A stretch of 64,000 bases of DNA from Mesorhizobium sp. ORS 3324 (lineage in GTDB: Bacteria; Pseudomonadota; Alphaproteobacteria; Rhizobiales; Rhizobiaceae): assembly GCA_000824825.2 (NCBI GenBank), contig LM655170.1, forward strand, positions 187,425 through 251,424, in the 5' to 3' direction. Numbering within the stretch: position 1 is the stretch's first letter; each line of letters starts with the position of its first letter. This document shows, piece after piece, positions 60,598-64,000 of the stretch. A program made the position numbers and the translations under genes. Under the pieces are notes generated by a model. That model saw nothing but the letters and a program-made list of their open reading frames with translations, did not search any database and was not told the origin of the DNA.

Positions 60598-61515
60598 ATG
60601 AAGCTGGTCAGCTACAACATCCAGTACGGCTACGGCAGCGACGGCCGCTACGACCTGGCGCGCGCCGCGCGCCTCGTCGACGGCGCCGACATCATCGCCC
60701 TGCAGGAGGTCGAGCGTCACTGGCAGCGCAGCAATGGCGATGACCAGCCGAAGATCCTGTCCGGGCTGCTGCCCGACTACCACTGGGTCTATGGTCCGGC
60801 TTTCGACATGGATGCCAGCGAGCGGCGCGACGGCCGTGTCGTCAACCGCCGGCGACAGTTCGGCACGATGGTGCTGTCGAAGCTGCCGATCGTCTGGTCG
60901 CGGCTGCATGCACTGCCGCTGCGCCGCACGCTCAGGCCGCTCAACACCCGCAACGCGGCGCTGGAATGCATGATCCGCACGCCCGCCGGACCGGTGCGGG
61001 TCTGCTCGCTGCATCTTGCGCATATCGCGGCGGAGGAGCGGCTGGAACAGATCGACTACCTGCTTGCCGAGCATCGCCGGGTGTCGTCCGAGGGCGGCCC
61101 GTGGAGCGGCACCGACGACGAGCCCGAGCGCAACTGGGGCAATGGCGAGCCGGAGCCGGAAAACCCTATGGCGGCGATCTGGCTCGGCGATTTCAACATG
61201 GAGCCGGGAAGTGCGGAATACCGGCGCATCGTCGGCAGCACGCCCTATCATCGCGGCGCCGCCTATATCGACGGCTTCGTCGATGCTGTCGCCGTCGCCG
61301 CCGAGCCGGTGGCGGACTTCCATACGCATGAAAAGATAATCGACGGCACGCTGACGAAACGCCGGCTCGATCATTGCTTCGTCGGCGGCATGCTTGCCGG
61401 GCGGGTGCGTTCGCTAACGGCCGATATCGGCGAAGTGGCTTCCGACCATTTCCCGCTGAGGGTCGATATCGATCTGGAAACGCCAGGTATCGCCTCGGGG
61501 CCGGCCGGCGAGTGA
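60598..61515 (+). CDS. Endonuclease/exonuclease/phosphatase family protein
   Basis: A 305-residue metal-dependent phosphoesterase without signal peptide. The catalytic set is visible: YNIQYGYG (Asn), IIALQEVERHW (metal Glu), CSLHLAHIAAEER (His), WLGDFNMEPGSAEY (Asp/Asn) and VASDHFPLRVDI (catalytic Asp/His). Family members hydrolyse phospholipids, nucleic acids or inositol phosphates, and the substrate is not predictable here. The EamA gene follows after 7 bp and is probably cotranscribed. Confidence 0.9.
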   Translation: MKLVSYNIQYGYGSDGRYDLARAARLVDGADIIALQEVERHWQRSNGDDQPKILSGLLPDYHWVYGPAFDMDASERRDGRVVNRRRQFGTMVLSKLPIVWSRLHALPLRRTLRPLNTRNAALECMIRTPAGPVRVCSLHLAHIAAEERLEQIDYLLAEHRRVSSEGGPWSGTDDEPERNWGNGEPEPENPMAAIWLGDFNMEPGSAEYRRIVGSTPYHRGAAYIDGFVDAVAVAAEPVADFHTHEKIIDGTLTKRRLDHCFVGGMLAGRVRSLTADIGEVASDHFPLRVDIDLETPGIASGPAGE

Positions 61516-61522
61516 GGCGGCT

Positions 61523-62368
61523 ATGACGCTTTTCGTCGTCCTCGCGGTTCTGTCGGCGGCCGCCATGCATGCGATCTGGAACGCGCTGGTCAAGGTGCAT
61601 CTCGACCGCTTCCTGTCGATCACGCTGATGACACTCGGCACCGGATTCGCGGCGTTGCTGGCGCTGCCTTTCGTCGAAGTGCCGAAAGTCGAGGTCTGGC
61701 CCTTCATTCTGGCGTCGGTGTTCTTCCACATGGGCTACCGGACCTTCCTGATCGGCGCCTACAAGGCCGGCGATTTCGCCCAGACCTACCCCCTGGCGCG
61801 CGGCACGGCGCCGCTGCTCTCGGCGCTCGGCGGCATCATCCTGCTCGGAGAGGTTCCGGCGCCGCTTGCCATCCTCGGCATCGTGCTGTTGTCGACCGGC
61901 ACGCTGGTCATGTCGTTTCGCGGCGGCGCGCATCTGGAACGGCTCAATCTGCGCGCCGTCGGCTTTGCGCTCGGCACGTCGATCTTCATCGCCAGCTATA
62001 CGCTCTCCGACGGCAGCGGCGCGCGGCTTGCGGCAACCGCACAAAGCTATTCGGCCTGGGTGTTCGTCTGTGACGCGCTCTCAGCGCTGGTGCTATGCAT
62101 TGCCTTTCGAGGGCCGCAGTCGCTGCCAGTGCTGGCACGCGACTGGAAGGCGGGGCTCTTCACCGGCGTGCTCAGCGGCGCGGCTTACTGGATCGCGATG
62201 TGGGCGATGACCAAGGCGCCGATCGCCTCGGTCGCGTCGTTGCGCGAGACCTCGATCCTGTTCGCCATGCTGATCTCCGTGCTGGCGCTGGGCGAGAAGA
62301 TGACGGTCTGGCGCGCCGCCGCCGCGCTCGGCATCGTCGCAGGCGTCATCGCGTTGCGGTTGGGATGA
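61523..62368 (+). CDS. EamA/DMT-superfamily transporter
   Basis: A 281-residue membrane protein with ten predicted helices in two EamA repeats. The first repeat ends with YPLARGTAPLLSALGGIILLGEVP and the second with APIASVASLRETSILFAMLISVLALGEKM, the duplicated family motif (P-x-x-x-x-x-x...GE). It probably exports a metabolite or amino acid. GAGG before the ATG and the 7-bp gap indicate an operon with the upstream hydrolase gene. Confidence 0.88.
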   Translation: MTLFVVLAVLSAAAMHAIWNALVKVHLDRFLSITLMTLGTGFAALLALPFVEVPKVEVWPFILASVFFHMGYRTFLIGAYKAGDFAQTYPLARGTAPLLSALGGIILLGEVPAPLAILGIVLLSTGTLVMSFRGGAHLERLNLRAVGFALGTSIFIASYTLSDGSGARLAATAQSYSAWVFVCDALSALVLCIAFRGPQSLPVLARDWKAGLFTGVLSGAAYWIAMWAMTKAPIASVASLRETSILFAMLISVLALGEKMTVWRAAAALGIVAGVIALRLG

Positions 62369-62390
62369 ATCCGCAGCGTCACGTCGCGCT

Positions 62391-62705
62391 TCAGTCGGGA
62401 ACTTCCAGATCGAAGACCATCAGCCCGTCGGTGCCGCCGTCGAGCGCGGCGACCAGCCGGGCGCCGGCGCGCCGATGCGCTTCGTGCACCAGATAGGCGT
62501 CGCGGGCGGCGGCATCGCTGAAGTCGATGGTGAAGCCGTGCGTGAAGCCGCGCGCGAACGGCTCAGGGCTGACATTGGCGCTGAAATGCACCTTGCCCAT
62601 GCCTTCGATGACCGAGCGCAGCGCTTCGAGATCGGCGTGGATCGCCGTGCGCTCGGCGGCGAGGACATCGTCGCGGAAGCGGACAAAGACGCAGTGCCTG
62701 ATCAT
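62391..62705 (-). CDS. Dabb (stress-responsive alpha/beta barrel) domain protein
   Basis: A 104-residue ferredoxin-like fold protein. IRHCVFVRFRDDVLAAER at the start, the central FTHGFTIDFSDAAARDAYLVH and the C-terminal LMVFDLEV match the Dabb domain. Related proteins are small dimeric enzymes or stress proteins; the function here is unknown. AGGGACGAG precedes the ATG. It begins 10 bp after the GMC oxidoreductase stop, so the two form an operon. Confidence 0.88.
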   Translation of the reverse strand: MIRHCVFVRFRDDVLAAERTAIHADLEALRSVIEGMGKVHFSANVSPEPFARGFTHGFTIDFSDAAARDAYLVHEAHRRAGARLVAALDGGTDGLMVFDLEVPD

Positions 62706-62715
62706 CGCTCGTCCC

Positions 62716-64000
62716 TCAAGCCGCCTTGTTGCCCTTGAACACGGCGGGCGGCAACGGCTCGCGGCCAAGGATGAGGTCGGCGCCCTTCTCGCCGACCATG
62801 ATCGTCGGCGCATTGGTGTTGGAGGAGGGGATGCGCGGCATGACCGAGGCGTCGCAGACGCGCAGGCCGTCTATGCCGCGCAGCCTGAGCTCCGGCGTCA
62901 CCACGCTCATTGCGTCATGGCCCATGCGGCAGGTGCCGACCGGATGATGATCGGTCTTGGACGTGCGGCAGGCATAGTCGAAAAGATCGTCGTCGCTCTG
63001 CAGGGCAGGGCCTGGCAGCACCTCGCGCAGCACATAAGGCTGCAACGCCTTCTGGCGCATGATCTCGCGCGCCAGCCTCAAGCCCTTGATCGACATGTCG
63101 CGGTCATAGGGGTCGGACCAGTAGTTCGGATCGATCAGTGGATGGTCGGCCGGGTCGGCGCTTTTCAGCCGCACGGTGCCGCGCGAGCGCGGACGCAGGA
63201 AGGCGGAGTTCAGCGTCACGCCCGGGTTCTTCAGCTTCTCGACGCCAGCCTCGATGCCGGAGCCGAGGCCGAGATGGAACTGGATGTCGGGCGCGGCGGC
63301 CGTCGGGTCGGCGTACCAGAAGCCGCCGGTCTCGAACAGGCTGGAGGCGACCGGCCCCTTCTTCAGCAGCAGATATTGCAGGCCGGCCCAGAGCGTACGG
63401 TGCAGCTTGGCGTAGTTGTCATAGGTGTGGTCGCCGGTGCATTCGGCAATCACGAACAGGTCGAGATGGTCCTGCATGTTGGAGCCGACGCCCGGCAGAT
63501 CGTGGACCGGTGTAACTCCGACCGACTTCAGATGGTCGGCCGGCCCGATGCCGGACTGCATCAAAAGCTTCGGCGAGCCGATGGATCCCGAGGAGACGAT
63601 CACCTCGCGTTCGGCGCGCAGGATGGTCTTCTCGCCACCCGGCTTGTCGACCACCTCCACGCCGACGGCGCGGCCTTTCTCGACGACGACGCGGGTGACG
63701 AGCACATCGGTCCTGATCGTCAGGTTCTTGCGGGCGCGGATCGGCTTCAGATAGGCGACGGAAGCCGACGAGCGCCGCGCATCCTTCTGGGTGAGCTGGT
63801 AATAGCCGACGCCCTCCTGGCTGGCGCCGTTGAAATCCGGATTGAAGGGGATGCCCATTTCCTGCCCGGCGCGGAAATAGGCCTCGCAGATCGGCAACGG
63901 CGAGATCGGGTTGGAGACGCCGAGCGGCCCCTGGTCGCCGTGATAGTCGTTGGCGAAACGCTGGTTGTTTTCGGCGCGCTTGAAGTAGGGCAGCACGTCG
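62716..64000 (-). CDS. GMC oxidoreductase, choline dehydrogenase-like (5' part missing)
   Basis: FAD-dependent alcohol oxidoreductase; the gene runs off the right edge, so the N-terminal FAD dinucleotide motif and about 100 residues are not visible. The remaining 428 residues show the GMC signature 2 region VIVSSGSIGSPKLLMQSGIGP, LPGVGSNMQDHLDL, and the C-terminal active site DHHPVGTCRMG with the catalytic His, then VMPRIPSSNTNAPTIMVGEKGA. Substrates in this family include choline, polyethylene glycols and long-chain alcohols. It is cotranscribed with the downstream Dabb gene. Confidence 0.92.
   Translation of the reverse strand, partial: DVLPYFKRAENNQRFANDYHGDQGPLGVSNPISPLPICEAYFRAGQEMGIPFNPDFNGASQEGVGYYQLTQKDARRSSASVAYLKPIRARKNLTIRTDVLVTRVVVEKGRAVGVEVVDKPGGEKTILRAEREVIVSSGSIGSPKLLMQSGIGPADHLKSVGVTPVHDLPGVGSNMQDHLDLFVIAECTGDHTYDNYAKLHRTLWAGLQYLLLKKGPVASSLFETGGFWYADPTAAAPDIQFHLGLGSGIEAGVEKLKNPGVTLNSAFLRPRSRGTVRLKSADPADHPLIDPNYWSDPYDRDMSIKGLRLAREIMRQKALQPYVLREVLPGPALQSDDDLFDYACRTSKTDHHPVGTCRMGHDAMSVVTPELRLRGIDGLRVCDASVMPRIPSSNTNAPTIMVGEKGADLILGREPLPPAVFKGNKAA

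Overview
The window reads as a chromosomal segment of a high-GC alphaproteobacterium, most likely Mesorhizobium or a close Phyllobacteriaceae relative. The grounds are the strong G/C third-position bias, a soxBDAG sarcosine oxidase operon, a small secreted protein of the DUF680-like type, a DUF992 protein, the order ubiE-ubiB-coaBC, and several dispersed intergenic repeats of a rhizobial kind. The genus is an inference. No CRISPR array, phage module, transposase or integrase was found.

Region by region. 1-9595: four genes on the minus strand encode two complete RND adaptor/permease pairs in one operon (the last permease runs off the left edge). Divergent to it are a periplasmic LTXXQ protein and an OmpR/EnvZ-type two-component system, with GTTTCC repeats between. 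9596-11102: a gene-poor stretch with the C-terminal remnant of an acetylxylan esterase gene and a tRNA-Ser(GGA). 11103-14632: a calcineurin-like phosphoesterase, a serine/threonine kinase fused to a UspA domain, and two small membrane proteins. 14834-25825: nucleoside uptake and salvage, with a BMP binding protein, ABC ATPase and two permeases, cdd, punA-type PNP, deoA, upp and add; a GNAT protein, an RskA-like anti-sigma fragment and slyX sit inside the cluster. 25993-29921: ubiE and ubiB (ubiquinone) and coaBC (CoA); CoaBC carries an N-terminal ribbon-helix-helix DNA-binding domain and has a near-perfect 20-bp palindrome just upstream. 29918-35004: MFS transporter, DUF992 protein, TPR lipoprotein, ribosomal protein S21, SET-domain protein, SDR. 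35255-40764: soxBDAG plus a small acidic protein. 40909-46964: DUF680-like protein, TetR regulator with GTAC-type palindromes, and an acyl-CoA module (APH-type kinase, MaoC, SDR, acyl-CoA dehydrogenase, zinc-free quinone-reductase-like MDR) resembling the levulinate/4-hydroxyacyl-CoA pathway. 46988-58792: RpiR regulator, N-formylglutamate amidohydrolase-like enzyme, APC permease, glutamine-synthetase-like ligase, aldehyde dehydrogenase, iron alcohol dehydrogenase and a PotABCD-like ABC transporter, which together suggest gamma-glutamylation-based catabolism of an amine or amino alcohol. 58940-64000: CPA1 antiporter, EEP-family hydrolase, EamA transporter, Dabb protein and a partial GMC oxidoreductase.

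The most unusual items are the RHH-CoaBC fusion with its candidate operator, the kinase-UspA/phosphoesterase pair, the two catabolic modules whose composition predicts specific chemistry, and a heptamer-repeat hairpin element present twice. All functions are inferred from sequence motifs and context; no database search was possible.
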